Part shown: piece after piece, positions 43,522 through 51,743 of the stretch
Position numbering within the stretch: position 1 is the first letter of the stretch
Layout of the letters: every line of letters starts with the position of its first letter
Assembly: GCA_030849945.1 (NCBI GenBank)
Contig: JAVDKK010000003.1
Location: 1 to 64,000, forward strand
Length of the DNA stretch: 64,000 nucleotides
Origin: Schauerella fraxinea
GTDB taxonomy: Bacteria > Pseudomonadota > Gammaproteobacteria > Burkholderiales > Burkholderiaceae_B
Reading direction: 5' to 3'
Notes under the pieces: generated by a model
What the model saw: only the letters and a program-made list of their open reading frames with translations
What the model was told of the DNA's origin: nothing
The model's database searches: none
Made by a program: the position numbers and the translations under genes

Positions 43522-46101
43522 ATGCAGGAAGATTTGCCAGAGTGCAGCCGTATTTCCCCCGCAGACTTTTCCATGCATGACCGGGCCGAAGTGCTCGACG
43601 CCATCAATCGCACGATGCTGATTCTGGAGTTCGACCGGGCGGGTGTGGTCGTGGGTGCGAACGACACGTTCCTGAACCGCATGGGCTATCGGCTGGACGA
43701 GATCTGCGGACAATCGCATGATGTGCTGTGCCCGCCCGTGATGGGCGCGGCTGGTCGTGAGGCCGCGATCTGGGCGAGCATGCAGCGCGGCGAAGCCTTC
43801 AGCCACATCGTGCGCCGCGCCCGGCAGGACGGCAGCGAAGTCTGGCTGGATGCCTTTTACACGCCCATCATGAGCGCGCACGGCGAGCTCGAACGCGTGA
43901 TCAAGATTGCCAACGATGTGACCGACGATGTGCGGCGCCGCGAATCGGTGCGGCGCGTGCTCAGAGGCGTGGACGAAGCCGGCAACGCGGTGGTGATCTC
44001 CAGCCCGGACGACCGCGTGGTGTATGCCAACGATGGGTTCAAGCGGTTGCTGGAAAAACGCGGCGAGAGTGTGCGCGGCAAGTCATTGGGCGAGTTGATC
44101 GGTGCGGTGCGGGTGGAGCCGGCGACGACGCGGTACCTGTCGAATCGCCTGTCCAAGCCCCCCGGGCGCCAGGAAGAGTTGCTGCTGTACGGCAAGAGCG
44201 GGCGGCCGATCTGGGTCTCGGCCACGACCAACGCCATCTTCGATCAGCGCGGTAATGTCGCCAACATCGTTGACGTCCTCACCGACATCACCCCCACCAA
44301 AATATACGAAGTGCTGCAGCGGCGGATTCTGCAAGCCGTCTTCGACGATCAGCCGATCGAAGAGGTGATGGCGCTGCTGTGCACGGAACTGGCGCAGTTG
44401 GCGCCCGAATTGCAACCCGCCGTTGCCCGCCTGGATGGCGACCGGCAATGGCAGGCGCTCGCCGCACCGGGACTGCCGGCGCAACACCTCGACGCCTTGC
44501 GCTTGTTCGACCCCATGGCCATGGCGGACGCGGCAAAAGAGGGCTCGTCTTGCCAGGCCCTGAACGCTATCGATCCGGCGCACGATGCGCAATGGGCATC
44601 GCAGCGCGCGTGGCTTGAGGCGGCCGAACTCACCGGTTGCGCGGCGCGACCGATCGTTACGGCGGCGGGGCGCACGATTGGTCTGCTGGCGTTTTTCTTA
44701 CGCGATCGCGCGCAACCCGACGCGTTTCATCGCCGCTTGATGGATGTGGGTTTGCATTTGTGCTCGCTCGCGTTGGAGCGCGAAGATGTGCGCGCCCGCA
44801 TCCGGCAGTTGGCGTACTACGACGACTTGACCGGGCTGCCCAATCGCAGCCATCTGCATGCCGAGGCCGAGCGGGCCGTGGACGACATGATTCGCCGCAA
44901 CGGGGCCTTGGCCCTTCTGGTGATCGACATCGATCGGTTCAAACAGGTCAACGAGCAATTCGGCCACAGCGCGGGCGATGCGCTGCTGCGCGAGGTCGCG
45001 CGCCGTCTGCGGGCGGTGCTGCGCAGCGGCGATATCGTGGGCCGCATGTCGGGCGATGAATTTCTGGTCGTGTTGCCGCAATGCGATTTGAAAGGCATCG
45101 AGATCGTGACGCGTCATCTCACCGCCGAACTCACGCGTCCGTTCGATGTGGGCCCGGCGGTGCTGCGGCCCACGGCCAGCGTGGGCGTGAGCTTCTTTCC
45201 CGACAACGGACAGGATTTGCCCGCACTGCTGCGCCATGCCGACATGGCGATGGTGCAAGCCAAGGCCGACGGGCGCGCCTGTGTGCGCTTCTTCAGTCCG
45301 GAAATGAATCAGATGTCGCAGGAGCGCCATGCGCTCGAAGGCGCCTTGCGGCACGCGCTGGAAAACGAAGAACTGCACCTGCACTACCAGCCGCAGATTC
45401 GCATGCGCGATGGTGTGCTGTACGGCGTGGAGGCGCTGGCGCGCTGGCGTCATCCGGAACTGGGTGAGCTGTCGCCGGCGCGTTTTGTGCCGTTGGCCGA
45501 ATCGTGCGGCCTGATCGGGGCGCTGGGCGAGTGGGCCATTCGCACCGCGTGCCGGCAGTTGGCCGACTGGCGCGCCCGAGGCGTGGCGGTACCCACGGTA
45601 TCGGTCAACCTGTCGCCCACCAATTTTCATCGTGCCGATCTGGAAGCGACGATCGAGGCGGCGCTGCGGCGCTATCGCCTGACTCCGTCCGACCTGACGC
45701 TGGAGATCACCGAGAGTGTGCTGCTGGACAGCAATCCCGACACGATGAATACGATCGCCCGCCTGACGACGTCTGGCGTGCGCCTCTCGATGGACGATTT
45801 CGGCACGGGCTATTCGAGCCTGGGTCATCTGCGCCGCCTCTCGGTGCATGAGCTGAAACTGGATCGCAGCTTCGTGGTGGGCATCGAGTCGGACGCGCCT
45901 TCGCGCGCGCTCGCCAGCGCCATCGTGCGCATCGGTGAAAGCCTGGATTTGAAGGTGGTGGCCGAGGGCGTCGAAACCGAAGCGCAACGGCACTTCCTGG
46001 CCGAACTGGGCTGCGATGCGGTACAGGGATTTCTGTACTCGCCGGCGCTGCCGGCAATAGAACTCGAGCACTGGCTGGCGCAGCGGTCAACTGGGGTGTA
46101 G
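43522..46101 (+). CDS. PAS-PAS-GGDEF-EAL cyclic-di-GMP signalling protein
   Basis: An 859-residue cytoplasmic protein without membrane segments. Two PAS domains (about 25-140 and 145-260) are followed by a GAF-like region (about 265-425), a GGDEF domain (about 430-590) and an EAL domain (about 600-855). The GGDEF signature is SGDEF (510-514), a variant also found in active cyclases. The EAL signature EALARW starts at 637 and the later motifs NLSPTNF, ITESVL, DDFGTGYSSL and VAEGVETE are present, so phosphodiesterase activity is likely. The layout resembles DosP. It lies between the importer and the catabolic operon on the same strand but has its own spacing, so a link to them is unproven. Confidence 0.9.
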   Translation: MQEDLPECSRISPADFSMHDRAEVLDAINRTMLILEFDRAGVVVGANDTFLNRMGYRLDEICGQSHDVLCPPVMGAAGREAAIWASMQRGEAFSHIVRRARQDGSEVWLDAFYTPIMSAHGELERVIKIANDVTDDVRRRESVRRVLRGVDEAGNAVVISSPDDRVVYANDGFKRLLEKRGESVRGKSLGELIGAVRVEPATTRYLSNRLSKPPGRQEELLLYGKSGRPIWVSATTNAIFDQRGNVANIVDVLTDITPTKIYEVLQRRILQAVFDDQPIEEVMALLCTELAQLAPELQPAVARLDGDRQWQALAAPGLPAQHLDALRLFDPMAMADAAKEGSSCQALNAIDPAHDAQWASQRAWLEAAELTGCAARPIVTAAGRTIGLLAFFLRDRAQPDAFHRRLMDVGLHLCSLALEREDVRARIRQLAYYDDLTGLPNRSHLHAEAERAVDDMIRRNGALALLVIDIDRFKQVNEQFGHSAGDALLREVARRLRAVLRSGDIVGRMSGDEFLVVLPQCDLKGIEIVTRHLTAELTRPFDVGPAVLRPTASVGVSFFPDNGQDLPALLRHADMAMVQAKADGRACVRFFSPEMNQMSQERHALEGALRHALENEELHLHYQPQIRMRDGVLYGVEALARWRHPELGELSPARFVPLAESCGLIGALGEWAIRTACRQLADWRARGVAVPTVSVNLSPTNFHRADLEATIEAALRRYRLTPSDLTLEITESVLLDSNPDTMNTIARLTTSGVRLSMDDFGTGYSSLGHLRRLSVHELKLDRSFVVGIESDAPSRALASAIVRIGESLDLKVVAEGVETEAQRHFLAELGCDAVQGFLYSPALPAIELEHWLAQRSTGV

Positions 46102-46301
46102 CGACAGCCGAAGGCGTAGCGGTGGGGGCGGGTGCGTTTGACGCGCCAGGCCACCTTGCCTCGCCCTTTCACGGCTGCTCGCGCCTGCGAAAACCGGTAT
46201 AAAAGGACGTGCGCCTGGCCTGCGGGTGGTGCCGTGGCGCGCCCTGTACGGCAGCCGATCAGCCACCGTTCCCGGCGCATGCCGTTACGCGAAAACCCGG
46301 G

Positions 46302-46330
46302 TTGCGGCAGGGTAGGAACGTGTATATAGT
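46302..46330 (+). promoter_or_regulatory. Promoter of the catabolic operon
   Basis: TTGCGG (46302-46307) and TATAGT (46325-46330) are 17 bases apart, a good sigma70-type promoter. The palindromic operator begins inside the -10 box and extends over the expected transcription start, so a bound regulator would block it. Confidence 0.7.
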
Positions 46331-46345
46331 TCAAGCCTAAACTAT
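46326..46345. promoter_or_regulatory. Putative MarR operator, copy 2
   Basis: ATAGTTCAAGCCTAAACTAT is an imperfect 20-bp palindrome: 16 positions agree with its own reverse complement, with ATAGTT and AACTAT arms. It matches the site at 38419-38438 at 16 of 20 positions. Confidence 0.65.
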
Positions 46346-46412
46346 CCAGGTTTAAATAATCGTCGCCCCAGAGCGCGTGGGATGTGCGGCGTCATCGAAG
46401 CGAGTGCTAGCC

Positions 46413-48761
46413 ATGAATATCGTGTGCATCGGGGGCGGTCCCTCCGGCCTGTATTTCGGATTGCTGATGAAGCTGCAGAACCCCGCCAATCGGGTGGTGG
46501 TGCTGGAGCGCAACAAGCCGTACGACACGTTCGGCTGGGGCGTGGTGTTCTCCGATGCGACGATGGCCAATCTGCGCATCGCCGATCCGGTGTCTGCCGA
46601 AGAAATCGCGGCGGCGTTCAATCACTGGGACGATATCGAGATCCACTTCAAGGGTCAGAGCATCCGAAGTGGCGGCCACGGTTTTATCGGCATCGGCCGC
46701 AAGAAACTGCTCAATATCCTGCAAGCGCGTTGCGAAGAAGTCGGTGTGGAATTGGTATTCGAAACCGATGCGCAAGACGATCGCGATGTGGCGTTGCAGT
46801 ATGACGCCGATCTTGTGATTGCGTCAGACGGCATCAACAGCCGCGTGCGCACCGCATATCTGCCGTCGTTCGAACCCGATATCGATCAGCGGCTGTGCCG
46901 CTTTGTCTGGCTGGGCACGCACAAGGTATTCGATGCGTTCACGTTTGCCTTCGTGCAGACGGAGCACGGTTGGTTCCAGGCGCATGCGTATCGTTTTGAG
47001 CCGGGCCTGTCTACGTTCATCGTCGAAACCACTGAAGATGCCTGGCGCGCCGCGGGCATCGAAGCGATGAGCCAGGAAGACGGCATCGCGTATTGCGAAA
47101 AACTCTTTGCACCGTGGCTCGATGGTCACGCGTTGATGACCAATGCCAAGCACTTGCGCGGCTCCGCCAGCTGGATTCGCTTTCCGCGCGTGATCTGCAA
47201 GCGGTGGGTGCACTGGCACACCTTGGAAACGGCGTCGGGCGTGCGCGATGTGCCGGTGGTGTTGATGGGCGATGCCGCGCACTCGGCGCATTTCTCCATC
47301 GGCTCGGGCACCAAGCTCGCACTCGAAGATGCGATCGAACTGGCGCGCCGCATGGCCCAGCCGGGACGCGATGTGCGCGAGGCCTTGAGCGAATACGAAG
47401 CCGTGCGCAGTGTGGAAGTGCTGAAGATTCAAAATGCCGCGCGCAACTCGACCGAATGGTTCGAGAACGTCGAACGTTATGCGGGCCTCGCACCCGAACA
47501 ATTCGCCTACTCGTTGTTGACGCGTTCGCAACGCATTTCGCACGAAAATCTGCGCGTGCGCGATGCGGCCTGGCTTGAAGGCTACGAGGCCTGGATCGCG
47601 CGCAACGCGGGGCAGGATCTTCCGGCCGGCGCCCGTGCGCCGCAGCCGATGCTCACGCCGTTCGCCCTGCGTTCGACGCAACTCAAGAATCGCATCGTCG
47701 TCTCGCCGATGGCGATGTATTCCTGCGAAGACGGGGTGCCGGGCGATTTCCATCTGGTGCATCTGGGCAGCCGCGCACTCGGCGGCGCCGGCATGATCAT
47801 GGTCGAGATGACGTGCACCTCGGCCGACGCCCGCATCACGCCGGGATGCCCCGGCCTGTGGAACGATACCCAGCGCGATGCCTTCAAGCGCATCGTGGAT
47901 TTCGTGCATGGGCAAAGCGAGGCCAAGATCGGCATCCAGCTGGGCCATGCGGGGCGCAAGGGGTCGACGCAGCTGGGCTGGGACAAGATCGACTATCCGT
48001 TGGACAGCGGCAATTGGCCGTTGCTCTCGGCGTCGCCCCTGCCTTACATGGAGGGCGTATCCCAGGTACCGCGCGCCATGACGCGCGCCGATATGGATGC
48101 CGTGCGGGATGATTTCGTGGCCGCTGCCAAACGCGCGGCCGACGCCGGCTTCGATTGGCTGGAACTGCATTGCGCGCACGGCTATCTGCTGTCGTCGTTC
48201 ATCTCGCCCATCACCAATCATCGCGACGACGAATACGGCGGTAGTCTGGATAACCGCTTGCGTTATCCGCTCGAGATCTTCGCTGCCCTGCGCGCGGTCT
48301 GGCCCGAGCAACTGCCCATGTCGGTACGGATTTCTGCCCACGACTGGGTGGAAGGCGGCATCACGGCCGATGACGCGGTCGAGATCGCGCGCCGTTTCAA
48401 GGCGGCCGGTGTGGACATGGTGGATTGCTCCTCGGGGCAGGTGAGCGCGGCGCAAAAGCCGGTATACGGCCGCATGTACCAAACGCCGTTTTCGGATCGC
48501 GTGCGCAACGAAGCCGGCATCCCCACCATGGCCGTCGGCGCGATTTTCGAAGCCGATCATGTCAACGGCATCATTGCCTCGGGCCGTGCCGATCTGTGCG
48601 CAATCGCGCGTCCGCATCTGGCCGATGCGGCATGGACATTGCGCGAAGCCGCCCGCGTTGGCGCGCCGGACGTGATCTGGCCCAAGCAATATGAAGCGGG
48701 CCGCCGCCAATTGGAGGTCAACTTCCAACGCGCCGCGCAAACCGCGCCGGAGGCGAAATGA
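46413..48761 (+). CDS. 2-Aminobenzoyl-CoA monooxygenase/reductase-type fusion (salicylyl-CoA 5-hydroxylase/oxidoreductase family)
   Basis: A 782-residue two-enzyme fusion. Residues 1 to about 395 are a class A flavin monooxygenase: FAD loop GGGPSG (7-12) and GDAAHS (286-291). Residues about 414-770 are an old-yellow-enzyme-type reductase: LKNRIVVSPM, HCAHGYLL, and the FMN-binding DEYGGSLDNR. This architecture is that of 2-aminobenzoyl-CoA monooxygenase/reductase from Azoarcus evansii, which hydroxylates and then reduces the ring, removing its aromaticity. Databases also name the family salicylyl-CoA 5-hydroxylase. The neighbouring ligase favours anthranilate, but salicylate cannot be excluded. 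It leads the operon; an upstream in-frame ATG at 46377 is less likely. It overlaps the SDR gene by four bases. Confidence 0.88.
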   Translation: MNIVCIGGGPSGLYFGLLMKLQNPANRVVVLERNKPYDTFGWGVVFSDATMANLRIADPVSAEEIAAAFNHWDDIEIHFKGQSIRSGGHGFIGIGRKKLLNILQARCEEVGVELVFETDAQDDRDVALQYDADLVIASDGINSRVRTAYLPSFEPDIDQRLCRFVWLGTHKVFDAFTFAFVQTEHGWFQAHAYRFEPGLSTFIVETTEDAWRAAGIEAMSQEDGIAYCEKLFAPWLDGHALMTNAKHLRGSASWIRFPRVICKRWVHWHTLETASGVRDVPVVLMGDAAHSAHFSIGSGTKLALEDAIELARRMAQPGRDVREALSEYEAVRSVEVLKIQNAARNSTEWFENVERYAGLAPEQFAYSLLTRSQRISHENLRVRDAAWLEGYEAWIARNAGQDLPAGARAPQPMLTPFALRSTQLKNRIVVSPMAMYSCEDGVPGDFHLVHLGSRALGGAGMIMVEMTCTSADARITPGCPGLWNDTQRDAFKRIVDFVHGQSEAKIGIQLGHAGRKGSTQLGWDKIDYPLDSGNWPLLSASPLPYMEGVSQVPRAMTRADMDAVRDDFVAAAKRAADAGFDWLELHCAHGYLLSSFISPITNHRDDEYGGSLDNRLRYPLEIFAALRAVWPEQLPMSVRISAHDWVEGGITADDAVEIARRFKAAGVDMVDCSSGQVSAAQKPVYGRMYQTPFSDRVRNEAGIPTMAVGAIFEADHVNGIIASGRADLCAIARPHLADAAWTLREAARVGAPDVIWPKQYEAGRRQLEVNFQRAAQTAPEAK

Positions 48762-49630
48762 TCCCCTCGTCGACACCGACCGGTAACGCCACTGCAGCGG
48801 CGAATACATCGCATCAGGCTGCGACGGGTGCCGCGAGCGATGCGGCAATTGCCACACCGCTCGCCGGCCGTCACGCGGTGGTGACCGGCGGCGGCAAGGG
48901 CATCGGCATGGCGATCGCGCGCCATCTGCTGGCGCATGGCGCCGCCGTGACGCTGGTGGGCCGCGATCGCGGCACGCTCGATCGCGCCGTGACCGAACTC
49001 ACGCCGTTGGGCCAAGTGCAGGCGGCCGCGTGCGATATCGTCCATGCCACCAGCGTGCGCACGGCGTTTGCCTCTGCCGCCGAGGCATTTGGCCCGATTG
49101 CTGTGCTGGTCAATAACGCCGGCCAGGCGGTGAGCGAGCGGTTCGACCGCATGGAGGCGTCAGTGTGGGACACCATGCTGGCCGTCAATCTCACCGGCAC
49201 GTTTCATTGCACCCAGGCCGCGTTGCCGGGAATGCTGGCGCAGCAGTGGGGCCGCGTGGTGAACGTGGCGAGTACCGCCGGCCTGATCGGCTACGCATAT
49301 GTGAGCGCCTATTGCGCCGCCAAGCACGGCGTGATCGGCATGACGCGCGCGCTCGCCCTTGAAGTGGCGCGCAAGGGCGTGACCGTGAATGCGGTGTGCC
49401 CCGGCTATACCGAAACCGATATCGTGCGCGATGCCGTCACCAACATCATGGGCAAGACGGGCATGACCGAAGAGGCGGCGCGCGCGCAACTCGCCCAACG
49501 CAATCCGCAAGGCAAGCTGGTGCAGCCCGACGATGTCGCGCAGACCGTGGCGTGGCTATGCCTGCCGGCCGCCATGGCCGTCAATGGCCAATCCATCTCG
49601 GTGGATGGCGGCGAAGTGATGACGGGCTAG
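48758..49630 (+). CDS. Short-chain dehydrogenase/reductase
   Basis: A 290-residue classical SDR. The NAD(P) loop is TGGGKGIG (about 44-51), followed by NNAG and the catalytic Ser, Tyr-x3-Lys (YCAAK). The C-terminus VNGQSISVDGGEVM is typical of this group. The first 35 residues are an A/T/S-rich extension that relatives lack; a later start is possible, but none has a clear ribosome binding site. In a ring-opening CoA pathway it would be a 3-hydroxyacyl-CoA or 3-oxo dehydrogenase step. The start overlaps the monooxygenase stop (ATGA). Confidence 0.88.
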   Translation: MIPSSTPTGNATAAANTSHQAATGAASDAAIATPLAGRHAVVTGGGKGIGMAIARHLLAHGAAVTLVGRDRGTLDRAVTELTPLGQVQAAACDIVHATSVRTAFASAAEAFGPIAVLVNNAGQAVSERFDRMEASVWDTMLAVNLTGTFHCTQAALPGMLAQQWGRVVNVASTAGLIGYAYVSAYCAAKHGVIGMTRALALEVARKGVTVNAVCPGYTETDIVRDAVTNIMGKTGMTEEAARAQLAQRNPQGKLVQPDDVAQTVAWLCLPAAMAVNGQSISVDGGEVMTG

Positions 49631-49677
49631 GTGGCGGGCTGCGCGCCCATCACGCTCAACCAATCGAGGAGACCAGG

Positions 49678-50535
49678 ATGACCCAGACGCAAGAGACGCA
49701 CACGATGGCGCACCACAAGCAACCGCTCGCCGGCTATCAGGCGCGGACGTTTTTGTGGGCGGTGTCGGCCGACGGCAAAGTGGCCACGATCACGCTCAAT
49801 CGGCCCGAGCGCAAGAATCCGCTCACGTTCGAGTCGTACGCCGAGTTGCGCGATCTGTTTCGAAGTCTCGTCTACGCCACCGACATCAAGGTGGTGGTGC
49901 TGGCCGGCGCGGGCGGCAACTTCTGCTCCGGGGGCGATGTGCACGAGATCATCGGCCCGCTCACGCGGATGACGATGCCCGAACTGCTCGATTTCACGCG
50001 CATGACCGGCGATCTGGTCAAGGCGATGCGGGCGTGCCCGCAGCCCATCGTGGCCGCCGTGGACGGCATCTGCGCGGGCGCCGGCGCGATGCTGGCGCTG
50101 GGGTCGGATCTGCGCATCGGCGCCACCGATGCCCGCACGGCGTTTCTCTTCACGCGAGTGGGTTTGGCGGGTGCCGACATGGGCGCATGCACGTTGCTGC
50201 CGCGCATGATCGGCCAGGGCCGCGCGTCCGAGCTGCTGTATACCGGCCGCGCGATGACGGCCGACGAAGGGCTGGCCTGGGGCTTCTTCAATCAGGTGCT
50301 GCCGCAAGCCGACGTGCTGGGCGCCGCGCACACCTTGGCAGCGTCGATCGCTGCCGGCCCCACCTTTGCGCATGGCGTGACCAAGAAACTGCTGCATCAG
50401 GAATGGGCCATGGGCGTGGACGAGGCGATCGAAGCCGAAGCCGAAGCGCAGGCCATCTGCATGCAAACGCGCGACTTTCATCGGGCCTATGAGGCCTTCG
50501 TCGCCAAGCGCAAGCCCGTCTTCGAAGGAAACTGA
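49678..50535 (+). CDS. Enoyl-CoA hydratase/isomerase family protein
   Basis: A 285-residue crotonase-fold enzyme. It has NPLTFESYAEL, the oxyanion segments FCSGGDVHE and GICAGAGAMLALGSDLRI, and the C-terminal AFVAKRKPVFEG typical of the family. It would hydrate or hydrolyse a double bond of a ring-derived CoA thioester; ring cleavage by such enzymes is known in several aromatic CoA pathways. The ATG at 49678 has GAGGAG (49666-49671) upstream. It lies 47 bases after the SDR and three bases before the acyl-CoA dehydrogenase start. Confidence 0.9.
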   Translation: MTQTQETHTMAHHKQPLAGYQARTFLWAVSADGKVATITLNRPERKNPLTFESYAELRDLFRSLVYATDIKVVVLAGAGGNFCSGGDVHEIIGPLTRMTMPELLDFTRMTGDLVKAMRACPQPIVAAVDGICAGAGAMLALGSDLRIGATDARTAFLFTRVGLAGADMGACTLLPRMIGQGRASELLYTGRAMTADEGLAWGFFNQVLPQADVLGAAHTLAASIAAGPTFAHGVTKKLLHQEWAMGVDEAIEAEAEAQAICMQTRDFHRAYEAFVAKRKPVFEGN

Positions 50536-50537
50536 AC

Positions 50538-51707
50538 ATGGCCGATACCACCTGGCAGGACTGGCCTTTTTTCGACGACCGCCATCGCAGTGTGGCGCGG
50601 GAGCTCGATACGTGGGCCGGGCACGCGCTCGCCCATGTGAACCATCGCGATACCGATCAGGCGTGCCGCGATCTGGTGCGCTCGTTGGGCGATGCCGGGT
50701 GGCTGCGTTACGCCGTGGCGGCCGGCCCCGGCGGCGCGTGGGGCGGCGCACTGGGTGCGATCGACTCGCGCATGGTGTGCATCCTGCGCGAAACGCTGGC
50801 CCGGCACGATGGCTTGGCCGACTTCGCCTTCGCCATGCAAGGGTTGGGCAGCGGCGCCATTTCCCTGGGCGGGTCAGATGCGTTGCGCGAGGCGTATCTG
50901 CCACGCGTGGCGCGCGGTGACGCCATCGCCGCCTTTGCCTTGTCCGAACCCGAAGCGGGTTCCGATGTGGCAGCGCTCAGTTGCGCGGCTCGCCTGGACG
51001 GCGATCACTACGTGCTCGATGGCGACAAAACCTGGATTTCCAACGGCGGCATCGCCGACTTCTATTGCGTGTTTGCCCGCACCGGCGAAGCCCCCGGCGC
51101 CCGCGGCATCAGCGCCTTCGTGGTCGATGCCGATACGGCGGGCCTGGACGCATCCGAACGCATCGACGTGATCGCGCCGCATCCCCTGGCCACGCTGAAG
51201 TTTCGCGACTGCCGCGTGCCCAAGACGCATCTGCTGGGCGACGCGGGGCAGGGCTTCAAGCTGGCGATGATGACCTTGGACATCTTCCGTGCGTCGGTAG
51301 CCGCCGCCGCGTTGGGTTTTGCGCGGCGCGCGTTGGACGAATCGGTGGGCCGGGCGCGGTCGCGCCGCATGTTCGGTCAAACGCTGGGCGATCTGCAACT
51401 GACGCAAGCGGCACTGGGCGACATGGCCACGGCCGTCGACGCCTCGGCGTTGCTGACCTACCGCGCGGCCTGGATGCGCGACGTGCAAGGTGTGCGCACC
51501 ACGCGCGAAGCGGCGATGGCCAAGATGACGGCCACCGAATCGGCGCAGCAGGTGATCGATCGCGCGGTGCAATTGTTTGGCGGTGCCGGTGTGGTAAGCG
51601 GCGCCATCGTGGAAAGACTTTATCGGGAAATCCGGTCGCTGCGCATTTACGAAGGCGCGACCGAGGTGCAGAAACTCATCATCGCACGCGAGCTACTCAA
51701 GAACTGA
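50538..51707 (+). CDS. Acyl-CoA dehydrogenase
   Basis: A 389-residue flavoenzyme with the usual signatures FALSEPEAGSDVA (CoA/FAD side), GDKTWISNGG, and the catalytic glutamate in RIYEGATEVQK near the C-terminus. It would introduce a double bond into the CoA thioester formed after ring reduction and opening. The N-terminus (about 1-45) carries no targeting signal. It follows the enoyl-CoA hydratase directly. Confidence 0.92.
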   Translation: MADTTWQDWPFFDDRHRSVARELDTWAGHALAHVNHRDTDQACRDLVRSLGDAGWLRYAVAAGPGGAWGGALGAIDSRMVCILRETLARHDGLADFAFAMQGLGSGAISLGGSDALREAYLPRVARGDAIAAFALSEPEAGSDVAALSCAARLDGDHYVLDGDKTWISNGGIADFYCVFARTGEAPGARGISAFVVDADTAGLDASERIDVIAPHPLATLKFRDCRVPKTHLLGDAGQGFKLAMMTLDIFRASVAAAALGFARRALDESVGRARSRRMFGQTLGDLQLTQAALGDMATAVDASALLTYRAAWMRDVQGVRTTREAAMAKMTATESAQQVIDRAVQLFGGAGVVSGAIVERLYREIRSLRIYEGATEVQKLIIARELLKN

Positions 51708-51743
51708 CGCGCATGAACGCGTCGTCTATACAAGGGGTTTGTC

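Larger units (their letters stand above)
46102..46412. other. Regulatory gap before the catabolic operon
   Basis: The 311 bases hold no gene. Its last third contains the promoter at 46302-46330 and the palindrome at 46326-46345; nothing else was recognised. Confidence 0.6.
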
